A stretch of 64,000 nt of DNA from Novosphingobium malaysiense (lineage in GTDB: Bacteria > Pseudomonadota > Alphaproteobacteria > Sphingomonadales > Sphingomonadaceae): contig NZ_JTDI01000002.1 in assembly GCF_000802225.1 (NCBI RefSeq), forward strand, positions 82,501 to 146,500. Reading direction: 5' to 3'. The notes below the pieces were generated by a model. The model made no database searches, was not told the DNA's origin, and was given only the letters and a program-made list of their open reading frames with translations. Positions 34,073-44,261 of the stretch are shown here, piece by piece; the stretch's first letter is position 1, and each line of letters begins with the position of its first letter. Made by a program: the position numbers and the translations under genes.

Positions 34073-35053
34073 ATGCACGGCAACGTATCAGCCTCTGGAC
34101 GACCGCTGGCGATCGAGGCACGCGGGCTCATCAAGCGTTTCGACGGCTTCACCGCCGTCGACGGGGTCGACCTGTCGGTCCCCGAAGGCGCCGTCTACGG
34201 TATCCTCGGGCCCAACGGCGCAGGCAAGACCACGACGCTGCGCATGCTGCTGGGCATCATCGATCCCGACGAAGGCTATCGTCGGGTACTCGGCGCCGAA
34301 CGCCCGCACGACGTCGCGCACACCATCGGCTATCTGCCCGAGGAACGCGGTCTCTATCCGGCGATGAAGGCGGTCGATGCGATCGCTTTCGTGGGCGCCT
34401 TGCGCGGTCTGCCCCTCAAGGAAGGCCGCCGGCGTGGGCGCGAACTGCTCGAACAGCACGGATTGGGCTATGCCGCGGATCGCCAGATCCGCCAGCTTTC
34501 GAAGGGCATGGCGCAGCAGGTGCAGATCCTCGGCACGCTGGTCCACAAACCCCGCCTGGTGGTGTTCGACGAGCCCTTTTCCGGACTCGACGCGATCAAC
34601 CAGGGCAAGCTGGAACGCATGATGCGCGGGCTCGCCGAAGACGGCACCACGGTGATCTTCTCCACCCACGTCATCTCCCACGCCGAACGCCTGTGCGACG
34701 ACGTGGCGATCATCGCCGCCGGCAAGGTGCCCTTTGCCGGGCCGGTCGACGTGGCGCGCGACCGCATTCCGGCGCAGGTGCGCCTCGAAACCCGCAGCGG
34801 CGACGGCCCCTGGCGCGCGGCCCTGCCGGCCGACCTGCGCCGTGACGGCAAGAGCGACGGGGGTGCCTTCTGGTACTTCCCGCTGCCCGAAACCGGCATC
34901 GAGCCGCTCCTGCGCGCGCTGATCGAGGGCGAGGCCGGCATTCTCTCGCTCTCCATCGAACGTGCGGGGCTGCACGATGCCTTCGTCGCCATTGCGGGCG
35001 AAGCGGCGGCGCGCGCGCTGGAAGAGGAAACGCCGGAGGCGATCGGCCGATGA
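34073..35053 (+). CDS. ABC transporter ATP-binding protein (ABC-2 exporter)
   Basis: A 326-aa ATPase with Walker [10 protein letters not shown], signature LSKGMAQQ, Walker [14 protein letters not shown], and a C-terminal DUF4162-like extension typical of NatA-type exporters. It pairs with the ABC-2 permease that follows (ATGA overlap). AGGAG nine bases before ATG 34073 fixes the start. The substrate is unknown. Because the permease is frameshifted, the transporter may be non-functional in this sequence. Confidence 0.93.
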   Translation: MHGNVSASGRPLAIEARGLIKRFDGFTAVDGVDLSVPEGAVYGILGPNGAGKTTTLRMLLGIIDPDEGYRRVLGAERPHDVAHTIGYLPEERGLYPAMKAVDAIAFVGALRGLPLKEGRRRGRELLEQHGLGYAADRQIRQLSKGMAQQVQILGTLVHKPRLVVFDEPFSGLDAINQGKLERMMRGLAEDGTTVIFSTHVISHAERLCDDVAIIAAGKVPFAGPVDVARDRIPAQVRLETRSGDGPWRAALPADLRRDGKSDGGAFWYFPLPETGIEPLLRALIEGEAGILSLSIERAGLHDAFVAIAGEAAARALEEETPEAIGR

Positions 35054-36316
35054 CCGAGGCCCGCCAGTCCGGCCGCCTGTCCGTTTTCGCTGCAGCCTGG
35101 GTCATCGCCCGGCGCGACTTCGTGGCGATCCTGTTCTCGCGCACCTTCTTCTTCTTCCTGCTCGGCCCCCTGTTCCCGGTCATCGTCGTGGGCCTGGCGG
35201 GAAGCGTCGGGCAACGCGTGGACCAGACCGCCGCGCAGCCCGAAGTCGGGGTCGTCATGGAAGGCGCCGATGCCGATGCCATGGTGCGGGCCCGAGATGC
35301 TCTGGCCGAGAGGCTGGGCAGCGGGCTGCCCGGCTTCCTGGTCGTCAAGCGGCTCGAACCCGGCGAAACCTACGATCCTGCCGATGCCTTTGCCGGGCGC
35401 CGGGCGAATATCGCGGCGGTGCTGTCCGGCACGCCCAGTGACCCGGTGCTGACCGGTCCCAGCAATCAGATCCATGCCTGGAGCGGGGCCGTGGCGATGG
35501 TTGCGGCGCAGGCTCGGGATGGTGAATTGCAACCGTGGCCGGACGTGACCTTCCAGGCGACGGCGACCAGCAACGCCAGCCAGCGCGCCGGCCGGCTCAA
35601 GACCGCACAGGGCGCGCAGATGCTGCTGTTCCTGCTGACGATGATGCTGGCGGGCATGGTCCTTTCCAACCTCGTCGAGGAGAAGGGCAACAAGATCATC
35701 GAGGTGCTGGCCGCGGCCGTGCCGATGGAATCGGTGTTCTACGGGAAGCTCTTCGCAATGCTCGCCGTCTCGCTCGTCGGCATCTCCGTGTGGGGCTGCG
35801 TGGGCGCCTTGATCTACTTCGGTGCCGGTTCGGCCTTCCCCGATTTCCCGACCCCGGCGGTCGGATGGCCGCTGCTGTTCGGACTGGGCGTGATCTATTT
35901 CGCCATGGCCTACCTGCTGCTTGGCGCGGTGTTCCTCTCGATCGGCTCGATGGCGGCGACGGTTCGCGAAGTGCAGACGCTGTCGATGCCGGTAACGATG
36001 ATGCAATTGATGGTCTTCTTCCTGGCGACTTTCGCGATGACGCAGCCGCACGGTGGAGATCTTCTCGGTCATGTTCCCGTTCAGCTCGCCATTCGCGATG
36101 CTGGCGCGCGCGGCCCAGGATCCGGCGCTTTGGCCTCATGCCGTGGCGTTCGCCTGGCAGGTGCTGTGCGTCGGCTTGCTGGTGCGCGCCGGCTCGGCCC
36201 TGTTCCGCAAGCGCGTGATGAAATCGGGTCCGGCGCGTACGAAAAGGAAGGGAGGGCGTGGCCGCGGAAAGACCCGTTCCGGCGAAGACACGCAAAAGGT
36301 CGCGACGGGCGTGTAA
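35050..36316 (+). pseudogene. ABC-2 permease, frameshifted near its C-terminus
   Basis: NatB-type membrane permease partner of the preceding ATPase. Frame 1 reads normally from ATG 35050 through a first helix, a large extracytoplasmic domain and five helices to about residue 333 (FFLATFAMTQ). The reading then shifts: the expected continuation EIFSVMFPFSSPFAMLARAA lies in the +1 frame from 36053 and runs to the stop at 36316. The shift is at about 36045-36056 (CAGCCGCACGGTGGAG), consistent with one extra or two missing bases. In frame 1 the protein runs on into non-family sequence to 36642. It could be a sequencing error, or a true pseudogene. Confidence 0.85.
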
Positions 36317-36427
36317 CCTTTTGGGTGCCGCTTTCGAATTGCATTGGGAGGGATCGTTCCGAAATAGGGTCTGCCGGGCCGGTCTCCAAACCGGAGGAAG
36401 GCCCGATCGAGATGAAGGAGAGCCCTG

Positions 36428-36919
36428 ATGGTCGATACGGCAAGCCGCCGGAAGATCCTCGCCTGGATCGGCGCGGGCGCAGCGCTGCCGGTGCTGTCCG
36501 CCTGCGGCAGCGGCGATGCTCAGGCAAAAACCTATCCGGTCCGTTACAGCAAGGCGGAATGGCGACGGCGCCTGACGTCCGAGCAGTTCCGGATCCTGCG
36601 CGAAGCCGGCACGGAACGCCCCTATTCCTCGCCTCTCAATGACGAGCACCGTTCCGGCACCTTCGTGTGTGCTGCCGATGGCCATCCGCTCTATTCGTCC
36701 AAGACGAAGTACGATTCCGGTACGGGCTGGCCGAGTTTCTGGAAGCCGCTGCCGGGCGCCATCGGTACGTCCACCGACTACAAGCTGGGGTATCCGCGTA
36801 CCGAAGTGCACTGTGCCCGTTGCGGCGGACACCTGGGGCATGTCTTCGACGACGGACCGCCGCCGACCGGCAAGCGCTATTGCATGAACGGCGCGGCGAT
36901 GAAGTTCAAACCGGCCTGA
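36428..36919 (+). CDS. msrB: Exported methionine-R-sulfoxide reductase MsrB
   Basis: A 163-aa MsrB that reduces methionine-R-sulfoxide in proteins. It starts with a Tat-like signal (SRRKILAWIGAG) ending in a lipobox-like LSAC, so it is probably a lipoprotein or periplasmic. The catalytic RYCMNGAAMKF and the second zinc pair CARC are present; the first zinc pair is degenerate, CAAD instead of CxxC, so structural zinc binding may be lost. The upstream part of the frame overlaps the tail of the shifted permease reading. Confidence 0.92.
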   Translation: MVDTASRRKILAWIGAGAALPVLSACGSGDAQAKTYPVRYSKAEWRRRLTSEQFRILREAGTERPYSSPLNDEHRSGTFVCAADGHPLYSSKTKYDSGTGWPSFWKPLPGAIGTSTDYKLGYPRTEVHCARCGGHLGHVFDDGPPPTGKRYCMNGAAMKFKPA

Positions 36920-37040
36920 TCAGCGCCCAGTTTCCAGTCGAGACGCACAGCAACGGCTTCCCTTCAAGGCAAGGCCCGAACCAGCAAGGGTTCGCCAGGC
37001 AGACCGGCCGACCTTCCGGCGCTCGGGGGCCAAAAACCAC

Positions 37041-37125
37041 TGGTGCGGGCGGCGGGACTCGAACCCGCACGAGCAAAGCTCAGGGGATTTTAAGTCCCCG
37101 GCGTCTACCATTCCGCCACGCCCGC
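37041..37125 (-). tRNA. tRNA-Leu (anticodon TAA)
   Basis: Read on the minus strand, 85 nt with CCA encoded at the 3' end. The acceptor stem is GCGGGCG/CGCCCGC, the anticodon stem GGGGA/TCCCC encloses the loop CTTAAAA with anticodon TAA, there is a long variable arm as in Leu tRNAs (GAGC/GCTC), and the T-arm contains GGTTCGAGTCC. Confidence 0.96.
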
Positions 37126-37204
37126 ACGGCCAGCGTCGGCGCGGTCTGGCAGATCGCGTGAAGCGCGGCAACCGGATGCGACGCCAAACCTGTAGGAAGT
37201 CGCC

Positions 37205-37486
37205 TCAGTCGGCGTTGAGGCGTGCGCGCATTTCCTTGCCCGGCTTGAAATAGGGCACGCGCTTTTCGGGGACGTCCACCGATTCACCGGTGCGTGGATT
37301 GCGGCCTTTGCGGCCTTCGCGATGGCGAGTGGAGAAAGCGCCGAAGCCGCGCAGTTCGACACGGCCTCCGTCGGCAAGGCGCTGTGTGATCTCCTCGAAG
37401 AAGGTATCCACCGCACGCTCGACGTCTTCGCCCCGTAATCCGGGATTTTCCTTGGCCAGTGCCTGTAGCAGCTCGGACCTGATCAT
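37205..37486 (-). CDS. ihfB: Integration host factor subunit beta
   Basis: A 93-aa HU/IHF-family DNA-bending protein. The beta-arm has GRNPRTGE with the intercalating proline, and the N-terminal [17 protein letters not shown] and [12 protein letters not shown] are typical of IhfB rather than HU. It partners IhfA, encoded elsewhere. It lies upstream of tRNA-Leu on the same strand. The 262-bp region upstream to the POT gene holds its promoter. Confidence 0.95.
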   Translation of the reverse strand: MIRSELLQALAKENPGLRGEDVERAVDTFFEEITQRLADGGRVELRGFGAFSTRHREGRKGRNPRTGESVDVPEKRVPYFKPGKEMRARLNAD

Positions 37487-37748
37487 TTAGCAAACCCCCC
37501 CGCGAAAAAATTGGCAAAACCCTCGCGAATCATAAAATTACACAAGGCCGGCCCGTGGATGACAGGGAAAATGCCATTGTGCTCCGCTTCGCGCAATGCC
37601 TCGACGGGATATAGTACAAATTGGCCATAACCAGCCTTTGCACCGGGCGGGGCGAACGGCCGCCCCCCATTTACACCCCGGTTTTGGCCGCTAACTTGCC
37701 TTCCCTTCAGACGTTCCTCCGGGATCAAAAAGGATAACAAGGCGTCGC
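37487..37748. other. Divergent ihfB / peptide transporter intergenic region
   Basis: 262 bp with no gene. It contains an inverted repeat CGCGA/TCGCG around an A/T-rich centre (about 37501-37527) near ihfB and a GC palindrome near 37645-37666 (GGGCGG/CCGCCC). AAGGAT precedes the transporter start. No FNR-like box was found. Confidence 0.6.
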
Positions 37749-39392
37749 ATGAAGGACATCGCAAGCTGGACAGAGGGTGACTGGATCGCGGCAATCGCCG
37801 CGGTGGCCCTGTTTATCGTACTCGCCATCGGCGGCTTGATCGCCACCCGCAAGAGCGAGGAATTCGTCGGTCACCCGCGGGGACTCTTCGTCCTGTTCTA
37901 TGCCGAGATGTGGGAGCGTTTCTCCTACTACGGCATGCGGGCGCTGCTGATCCTCTATCTCACGAAGTTCTGGCTGTTCAGCGACAGCGATTCGAGCCTG
38001 ATCTACGGCGCCTATACCAGTCTGGTGTACATTACCCCGGTGCTGGGCGGCTATCTGGCCGACCGCTGGCTGGGGCAACGCAAGGCGGTGCTGTTCGGCG
38101 GTCTCGTTCTCGCGCTCGGCCACCTGTTCATGGCCTACGAAGGCCTGCAGAACGTCACCGATCCCGCCGTCAAACAGGCGGACCCGGCGATCAACGTATT
38201 CTGGTTCGCGCTGGCGCTGATCATCGTCGGCTCGGGCTTTCTCAAGGCCAATATCTCGGTGATCGTCGGCCAGCTCTATTCGATGCGCGATAACCGGCGC
38301 GACGCAGCCTACACGATCTTCTACATGGGCGTGAACACGGGCGCCGCGCTCGGCACGATCCTCGTCGGTTATCTCGGCGAGACGATCGGCTGGTCCTGGG
38401 GCTTCGGCCTTGCCGGCATCGGCATGGTGCTCGGCCTGATCATCTTCGTGGCCGGCAAGCCGGCCCTGCGCGGCAACGGCGAACCGCCCGTCCCGCTTGC
38501 GAAGAAGAGCGAAACGCTGCTCTATGCCGTCGGTGCCGGTTCCGTCGCGGTGATCTGGCTGCTCATCCAGTACGTCGACGTGATCCAGACGCTGCTCATC
38601 GTCACCGGCTTGGCGATGCTGGCCTACACGCTCTACGAGGCGTTCAAGCTGCCCAAGGAGCCGCGCGAGCGCATCTTCGCGATTCTCTTCCTGATCGCGC
38701 TGAACCCGGTGTTCTGGGGCCTGTTCGAACAGGCCGGCGGCTCGCTCAGCCTCTATACCGACAAGTTCGTCGACCGTGGCGGCGTGCCCACCAGCCTGTT
38801 CCAGTCGATCAACCCGATCTACATCGTGCTGTTCGGCCCGATCTTCGCAGGCCTGTGGCAATGGCTCGGCAAGCGCGGCTGGGAGCCGTCTGCGCCGGCC
38901 AAGTTCGGCTTCGCGCTGGTCCAGGTCGGTCTCGGCTTCCTCGTTTTCGTTTGGGGCGCGGGTACTGGTGATCCGGCGGTGATGACCTCGGTCGTCTTCG
39001 TCTTCCTGATCTACCTGCTGCACACCACCGGTGAACTCTGCCTCTCGCCCGTCGGCCTCTCGGCGATGACGCGCCTGGCCCCGCTGCATCTCGGCAGCTT
39101 CATCATGGGCGCCTGGTTCTACATGACTGCGGTCGGCAACTTCGTGGCCGGAAAGATCGGTGAAGCGACGGGCGGCGAAGGTGGCGAGATGAGCAAGGAA
39201 CTGACCCTTCAGATCTACACCAAGATCGGCTGGATCACGATCGGCATCGCTGTCGTCGTCCTTCTGCTTTCTCCCATCGTCAAGCGCTGGATGCACCTCG
39301 ATACGCTCGAGGATCGCGATCTCGAAGGCCGCGACGAAGTCGGCCTGGAGGCGCAGGAAGCGGGCATGCACCCGACGCTCAAGTCCGACTGA
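37749..39392 (+). CDS. POT family proton-coupled peptide transporter
   Basis: A 547-aa multi-pass inner-membrane transporter importing di- and tripeptides with protons. The family signature ExxERFSYYGMRALL lies near residue 57 (EMWERFSYYGM), followed by GGYLADRWLGQRKAV. About 14 helices are visible. It may work with the two exported amidohydrolases downstream in using peptides; that is inference. It is separated from them by a strong hairpin (39412-39434). Confidence 0.94.
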   Translation: MKDIASWTEGDWIAAIAAVALFIVLAIGGLIATRKSEEFVGHPRGLFVLFYAEMWERFSYYGMRALLILYLTKFWLFSDSDSSLIYGAYTSLVYITPVLGGYLADRWLGQRKAVLFGGLVLALGHLFMAYEGLQNVTDPAVKQADPAINVFWFALALIIVGSGFLKANISVIVGQLYSMRDNRRDAAYTIFYMGVNTGAALGTILVGYLGETIGWSWGFGLAGIGMVLGLIIFVAGKPALRGNGEPPVPLAKKSETLLYAVGAGSVAVIWLLIQYVDVIQTLLIVTGLAMLAYTLYEAFKLPKEPRERIFAILFLIALNPVFWGLFEQAGGSLSLYTDKFVDRGGVPTSLFQSINPIYIVLFGPIFAGLWQWLGKRGWEPSAPAKFGFALVQVGLGFLVFVWGAGTGDPAVMTSVVFVFLIYLLHTTGELCLSPVGLSAMTRLAPLHLGSFIMGAWFYMTAVGNFVAGKIGEATGGEGGEMSKELTLQIYTKIGWITIGIAVVVLLLSPIVKRWMHLDTLEDRDLEGRDEVGLEAQEAGMHPTLKSD

Positions 39393-39411
39393 CACGCTGG
39401 ACAGTTGACGA

Positions 39412-39434
39412 GCCGCCGGCCGTGGGCCGGCGGC
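39412..39434. terminator. GC-rich hairpin between the POT gene and amidohydrolases
   Basis: A perfect 10-bp stem GCCGCCGGCC/GGCCGGCGGC with a GTG loop, 20 bp after the POT stop. It has no T-run, so termination strength is uncertain. Confidence 0.5.
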
Positions 39435-39451
39435 CAACAGGGGATTATGTA

Positions 39452-40834
39452 ATGAGGGTACTGCCTTCAATGCGGCGGTGGTCTGCGAGCCTCGTTCTGG
39501 GGCTGGTGCTGTCGCTCACGGCGCAAAGCGCGGACGCGAAGAAAAAAGACAAGGATGAGAAGACCGCCGAGCGGCCCTATCCGTCCACCTACAAGCCCTA
39601 TCCCGGACGGCCCACGGCGCTTGTCGGCGCGACCGTCTATGACGGACGCGGCGGGCGGATCGATGACGGGACGGTGCTGTTTGCCGACGGCAAGCTGGTC
39701 GGCATCGGCGGGGCCGACATGGCCGTGCCCGAAGGCTACGACCGGATCGACGCGCGCGGCAAGTTCGTCACCCCCGGCGTGATCGACGCCCACTCGCACC
39801 TCGGCGATTATCCCAGCCCGGCAGTCGAGGCGCTTTCGGACGGCAACGAGGCGACGGCTCCGACGACGCCCGATGTCTGGGCCGAACATTCGGTCTGGCC
39901 GCAGGATCCCGGCTTCACCCGCGCGCTCGCCAATGGCGGGGTGACCAGCCTGATGATCCTGCCCGGCTCGGCCAATCTCATGGGCGGTCGCTCGGTCACG
40001 CTCAAGAACGTGCCCAGCCTGACGGTGCAGGGCATGAAGTTCCCGAACGCGCCCTATTCGCTGAAGATGGCCTGCGGCGAGAATCCCAAGCGCGTCTACG
40101 GCAGCAAGGGCCAGAAGCCCTCCACCCGCATGGGCAACTTCGCGGTCAACCGCCAGACCTGGCTCGACGCCAAGGCCTACATGGACGATGCCGATGCGGA
40201 CCGCGATATCGGCAAGGATACGCTCGCAGGCGTGTTGAAGGGCGACATCCTCGTTCAGAACCACTGCTACCGTGCCGACGAGATGGCGCTGGTGATCGAT
40301 ATGGCCAAGGAAATGGACTACAAGGTCTCCGCCTTTCACCACGCGGTCGAAAGCTACAAGATCGGCGATCTGCTGCGCCGGAACGACATCTGCTCGGCGG
40401 TCTGGGCCGACTGGTACGGTTTCAAGATGGAAGCCTACGACGGCATTCCCGAGAACGCCGCGCTGATCGCCAAGGCGGGCGCCTGCGTGATCATCCACTC
40501 CGACGATGAAAACGGTATCCAGCGGCTCAACCAGGAAGCGGCCAAGGCGCAGGCCGCCGGCAAGCGGATCGGCATCGACATTCCCGATGCGCAGGTGATC
40601 GAGTGGATCACCTACAACCCGGCCAAGGCCATGGGCATCGCCGATGAAACCGGAAGCCTCGAAAAGGGCAAGATGGCGGATGTGGTGCTGTGGAACGGCG
40701 ATCCGCTCTCGGTCTACACCCGCCCCGAAAAGGTCTGGATCGACGGCGCCATGCTGTTCGATGCCGACAATCCCAAGCTGCGCCCTGTGAGCGACTTCGA
40801 GCTTGGCCAGCCCGGCGAAGGAGACGTGAAATGA
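39452..40834 (+). CDS. Exported amidohydrolase, metal site intact
   Basis: A 460-aa amidohydrolase-superfamily protein of the imidazolonepropionase-like group, exported by a signal peptide (about residues 1-27, cleaved near SADA). Metal ligands are seen: DAHSH (H-x-H), NHCYR, FHHAVES and the aspartate in IHSDDEN. The group hydrolyses dipeptides or cyclic amides; the exact substrate is unknown. AGGGG upstream supports ATG 39452. It overlaps the next gene by four bases (ATGA). Confidence 0.9.
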   Translation: MRVLPSMRRWSASLVLGLVLSLTAQSADAKKKDKDEKTAERPYPSTYKPYPGRPTALVGATVYDGRGGRIDDGTVLFADGKLVGIGGADMAVPEGYDRIDARGKFVTPGVIDAHSHLGDYPSPAVEALSDGNEATAPTTPDVWAEHSVWPQDPGFTRALANGGVTSLMILPGSANLMGGRSVTLKNVPSLTVQGMKFPNAPYSLKMACGENPKRVYGSKGQKPSTRMGNFAVNRQTWLDAKAYMDDADADRDIGKDTLAGVLKGDILVQNHCYRADEMALVIDMAKEMDYKVSAFHHAVESYKIGDLLRRNDICSAVWADWYGFKMEAYDGIPENAALIAKAGACVIIHSDDENGIQRLNQEAAKAQAAGKRIGIDIPDAQVIEWITYNPAKAMGIADETGSLEKGKMADVVLWNGDPLSVYTRPEKVWIDGAMLFDADNPKLRPVSDFELGQPGEGDVK

Positions 40835-42132
40835 GCCGTCGCGCCCAATTCGCCGCCGCCCTGGCGGCGCTCGCTCTGCCTTTCGCCGCTCAGGCGCAGG
40901 ACCTTGCCATCACCAACGCCACTGTCGCGACCGGCGATGGCAGCGCGCCGATCGAACATGCCAATGTGGTCGTGCAAGGCGGCAAGGTTGTCGCAGCGGG
41001 TGCGGGTGTACCCGTGCCCGCCGGTATCCCGACTGTCGACGGCACCGGCAAGTGGGTGACGCCGGGGCTTTTCTCGGCAGTCACCGACCTCGGCCTGTGG
41101 GACGTGGAAGCGGTATCGGAAAGCAACGACACCGAAGCCGACGGTTCGCCCTTCAATGCGGCGCTGGACGTCACACCGGCGCTCAATCCGGCGAGCCAGC
41201 ACATCGCCATCAGCCGCGCCGGCGGTGTGACCCGCGCGAGCGTGGCCGCGTTCAACGGCAACTCGATCTTCGCCGGGCAGGGCGCGGTGATCGACCTTGC
41301 CGATGATGCGGGGCTGGTGATGAAGCCGCGCGCCTTCCAGTTCGTCGAACTGGGCGAAGCGGGCGCGCGTCTGGCTGGCGGTAGCCGCGTCGCCGCGCAT
41401 GTCGCGCTGCGCAACGCCCTGCGCGAGGCGAAGGAACTGGCGGCGCTGCCGGCAGGTTCCGCGCGCCAGAGCGATGCCATGCTCACCCGGCCCGACGCCA
41501 TGGCGCTGGCCAAGGTGCTCGACGGCATCGAGCCGCTCTACGTCGGCGTCGAGCGCGCCTCCGACATCCGCGCGGTGCTTGCGCTCAAGAGCGAGTTTCC
41601 GAAGATGAACCTTGTGCTGGTCGGTGCGGCGGAAGGCTGGTTGGTCGCCCCAGAGATCGCTGCGGCCCATGTGCCTGTCATCACCATGCCGCTGCGCGAT
41701 CTGCCCGCCGAGTTCGAGATGCTGGCCGCCACGCAGTCCAATGTCGGGCGCATGAAGAAGGCGGGCGTCAAGGTCGCCATCGGCATGTTTACCGGCGGCA
41801 ATCAGCCCCGCTATGCGCCGCAACAGGCGGGCAACCTCGTGGCCCTCACCAAGCTGCCGGGCGCGGCGGGCCTGACTTGGGGCGAGGCCTTCGCCGCGAT
41901 CAGCTCGATCCCGGCCGAGATCAGCGGCTTTGCCGGCAAGGCCGGCGTGCTGGCGCCGGGCGCCGTGGGCGACGTGGTGCTGTGGGACGGCGATCCGCTC
42001 GAACTCTCCTCGGCACCGCAAGAGGTGTGGATCGATGGCGTCAAGCAGCCGCTCGAAAACCACCAGACCCGCCTGCGCGACCGCTACAAGGATCTGGACC
42101 GGACCTATCTGCCCAAGGCTTACGATTGGTAG
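40831..42132 (+). CDS. Amidohydrolase-like protein lacking metal ligands
   Basis: A 433-aa exported protein (signal peptide residues 1-23, cleaved at AQAQ) homologous in plan to the preceding gene: beta-sandwich ([12 protein letters not shown]), PG-F/L turn and closing [13 protein letters not shown]. The H-x-H after VTPG is replaced by SAVTD, and the later Asp/His region reads MFTGGN, so the metal centre is lost. It is translated coupled to the intact amidohydrolase and probably forms a hetero-oligomer or regulatory partner. Confidence 0.88.
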   Translation: MSRRAQFAAALAALALPFAAQAQDLAITNATVATGDGSAPIEHANVVVQGGKVVAAGAGVPVPAGIPTVDGTGKWVTPGLFSAVTDLGLWDVEAVSESNDTEADGSPFNAALDVTPALNPASQHIAISRAGGVTRASVAAFNGNSIFAGQGAVIDLADDAGLVMKPRAFQFVELGEAGARLAGGSRVAAHVALRNALREAKELAALPAGSARQSDAMLTRPDAMALAKVLDGIEPLYVGVERASDIRAVLALKSEFPKMNLVLVGAAEGWLVAPEIAAAHVPVITMPLRDLPAEFEMLAATQSNVGRMKKAGVKVAIGMFTGGNQPRYAPQQAGNLVALTKLPGAAGLTWGEAFAAISSIPAEISGFAGKAGVLAPGAVGDVVLWDGDPLELSSAPQEVWIDGVKQPLENHQTRLRDRYKDLDRTYLPKAYDW

Positions 42133-42161
42133 GCAACATCGGCTCGGTGAGCCTGTAACGG

Positions 42162-42204
42162 ACGGCTACAATCCTCTGGCTTCGAGCCAGGCGATTGTGG
42201 CCGT
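42162..42204. repeat. Long hairpin between amidohydrolase 2 and dxs
   Basis: A 12-bp stem with one G-U pair (ACGGCTACAATC with GATTGTGGCCGT), a 2x2 internal loop and an inner stem CTGGCT/AGCCAG with a TCG loop: a 43-nt nearly continuous hairpin. There is no clear T-run. It may be an end-of-transcript structure for the amidohydrolase pair. Confidence 0.55.
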
Positions 42205-42238
42205 TTGTGCAGGGGCCGTGAATGCGGCTGATGCCCTT

Positions 42239-42260
42239 CTTCGTCAGTGTGCTGACGAAG
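42239..42260. terminator. Perfect 9-bp hairpin at the dxs 3' end
   Basis: CTTCGTCAG/CTGACGAAG with a TGTG loop begins one base after the dxs stop codon (minus strand). It has no T-run in either direction; it may be a Rho-associated or bidirectional end structure. Confidence 0.5.
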
Positions 42261-42261
42261 C

Positions 42262-44184
42262 TCAGGCCCGCGCTTCTTCCACCCCGGCGCTGTTGTGGCG
42301 CAGGGCCTTCAGCACGGTATCGACGATCTGCGGCGCATTGAGGCCGGCTTCGTCGTATTGCGCCTCGGGCTTGTCCTGATCCTGGAACAGGTCCGGCAGG
42401 CGCATGGTGCGGATCTTGAGGCCGGCGTCGGTCAGGCCCTCGTCGCTCGCCATGGTGAGGACGTGCGAGCCGAGGCCGCCGATGGAGCCTTCCTCGACCG
42501 TCACCACGACGTCGTGGCTGAGCATCAGCTTGCGGATCAGGTCGCTGTCGAGCGGCTTGGCGAAGCGAAGATCGGCCACTGTCGCGGAAAGGCCCTTGGC
42601 GTCGAGCGTGTCGGCGGCCTTGAGTGCCTCGCCGAGGCGCGTGCCGAGCGAGAGGATCGCCACCTTGCTGCCTTCGCGCACGATCCGGCCCTTGCCGATC
42701 TCGAGCAGTTCGGGGGTTTCGGGCAGGGCGACGCCGGTGCCGTTGCCGCGCGGATAGCGGAAGGCGATGGGCCCCGCGTCGTACTGTGTGGCGGTGTGCG
42801 TCATATGCACCAGTTCCGCTTCGTCCGCAGCGGCCATGACCACCATGTTGGGCAGCGTCGCCAGATAGGTGATGTCGAACGAGCCGGCGTGCGTCGCGCC
42901 GTCGGCGCCGACCAGTCCGGCGCGGTCGATGGCAAAACGAACCGGCAGGTTCTGGATCGCCACGTCATGGACGACCTGGTCGAAGGCGCGCTGCAGGAAG
43001 GTGGAATAGATCGCGCAGAACGGGCGCATGCCCTGCGCGGCAAGGCCGGCAGCGAATGTCACCGCGTGCTGCTCGGCAATGCCGACGTCGAATGAGCGTT
43101 CGGGAAAGGCGGCAGCGAACTTGTCGAGGCCGGTGCCGGAGGGCATGGCCGCGGTGATAGCGCAGACGCGGTCGTCCTGTTCGGCTTCGGCAATCAGCGC
43201 CTTGGCGAAGACGGACGTGTAGCTGGGCGGGCCGGCCGGGCTCTTCGCCTGTTCGCCGGTCACGACGTTGAACTTCTGTACGCCGTGATACTTGTCCGCC
43301 GCGTTTTCCGCGGGTGCGTAGCCTTTGCCCTTCTGCGTGACCACGTGGATCAGGCAGGGCCCTTCGGCCGCGTCGCGCACGTTCTCGAGCACCGGGATCA
43401 GCTGGTCGAGATTGTGCCCGTCGACCGGGCCAACATAATAGAAGCCCAGTTCCTCGAACAGGGTGCCGCCCATCGCCATGCCGCGCGCGAACTCGTCGGT
43501 CTTCTTGGCGGCGCGGTGCAGGGCATCGGGCAGGCGGCGCGAGATCTTGCGCGCCAGCTGGCGCATGTTGAGGAACGGCTGCGAGGAAACGAGCCGGGCG
43601 AGATAGGCCGAAAGGCCGCCCACGGGCGGCGCGATCGACATGTCGTTGTCGTTGAGGATTACCACCAGGCGATTGCCGGCCTCGCGTGCGTTGTTCATCG
43701 CCTCGTAGGCCATGCCCGCGCTCATCGCACCATCGCCGATCACGGCAATGCCCCGGCCCGGTTCGCCCTTCAGCTTGTTGGCGACGGCAAAGCCCAGCGC
43801 GGCGGAAATCGAGGTGGAACTGTGCGCGGCGCCGAACGGATCGTATTCGCTCTCGCTGCGCTTGGTGAAGCCGGACAGGCCGCCGCCCTGGCGCAGGGTG
43901 CGGATGCGATCGCGCCGTCCGGTCAGGATCTTGTGCGGGTAGGCCTGATGGCCAACGTCCCAGACCAGACGGTCGTCGGGTGTGTTGAAGACATAGTGGA
44001 TCGCCACGGTCAGTTCGACGACGCCAAGCCCCGATCCGAGGTGGCCCCCGGTCTGCCCCACAGCGGAAATCATCTCCTCGCGCAACTCGTCGGCGAGCTG
44101 GCGCATCTGGCCGGGCTTTAGTTGGCGGAGATCCTTGGGGGTGGAAACCGTGTCGAGCAGTGGTGTGGCCGGTGTGGCATTCAT
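42262..44184 (-). CDS. dxs: 1-deoxy-D-xylulose-5-phosphate synthase
   Basis: A 640-aa thiamine-diphosphate enzyme that condenses pyruvate and glyceraldehyde-3-phosphate, the first step of the MEP route to isoprenoids. It has the [17 protein letters not shown]hDP motif, [14 protein letters not shown], and [15 protein letters not shown] in the Pyr domain. Full length and intact. It follows zur in the same direction; the gap contains an inverted repeat AGTCATG/CATGACT (44210-44241). Confidence 0.97.
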   Translation of the reverse strand: MNATPATPLLDTVSTPKDLRQLKPGQMRQLADELREEMISAVGQTGGHLGSGLGVVELTVAIHYVFNTPDDRLVWDVGHQAYPHKILTGRRDRIRTLRQGGGLSGFTKRSESEYDPFGAAHSSTSISAALGFAVANKLKGEPGRGIAVIGDGAMSAGMAYEAMNNAREAGNRLVVILNDNDMSIAPPVGGLSAYLARLVSSQPFLNMRQLARKISRRLPDALHRAAKKTDEFARGMAMGGTLFEELGFYYVGPVDGHNLDQLIPVLENVRDAAEGPCLIHVVTQKGKGYAPAENAADKYHGVQKFNVVTGEQAKSPAGPPSYTSVFAKALIAEAEQDDRVCAITAAMPSGTGLDKFAAAFPERSFDVGIAEQHAVTFAAGLAAQGMRPFCAIYSTFLQRAFDQVVHDVAIQNLPVRFAIDRAGLVGADGATHAGSFDITYLATLPNMVVMAAADEAELVHMTHTATQYDAGPIAFRYPRGNGTGVALPETPELLEIGKGRIVREGSKVAILSLGTRLGEALKAADTLDAKGLSATVADLRFAKPLDSDLIRKLMLSHDVVVTVEEGSIGGLGSHVLTMASDEGLTDAGLKIRTMRLPDLFQDQDKPEAQYDEAGLNAPQIVDTVLKALRHNSAGVEEARA

Positions 44185-44261
44185 CTCTTGGGCCTTACAC
44201 GCTTGTGACAGTCATGTCGATTGACAGCGGATGTCATGACTACGGCGTCTTTGTATCCGCG

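Noticed and set aside
37645..37666. Hairpin GGGCGG/CCGCCC as a terminator before the POT gene
   Set aside because: It lies between divergent genes with nothing to terminate, and no T-run follows. It is probably chance in GC-rich sequence.
37725..39470. A 581-codon minus-strand frame across the POT transporter
   Set aside because: Antisense shadow of a conserved transporter; no family sequence or start signal.
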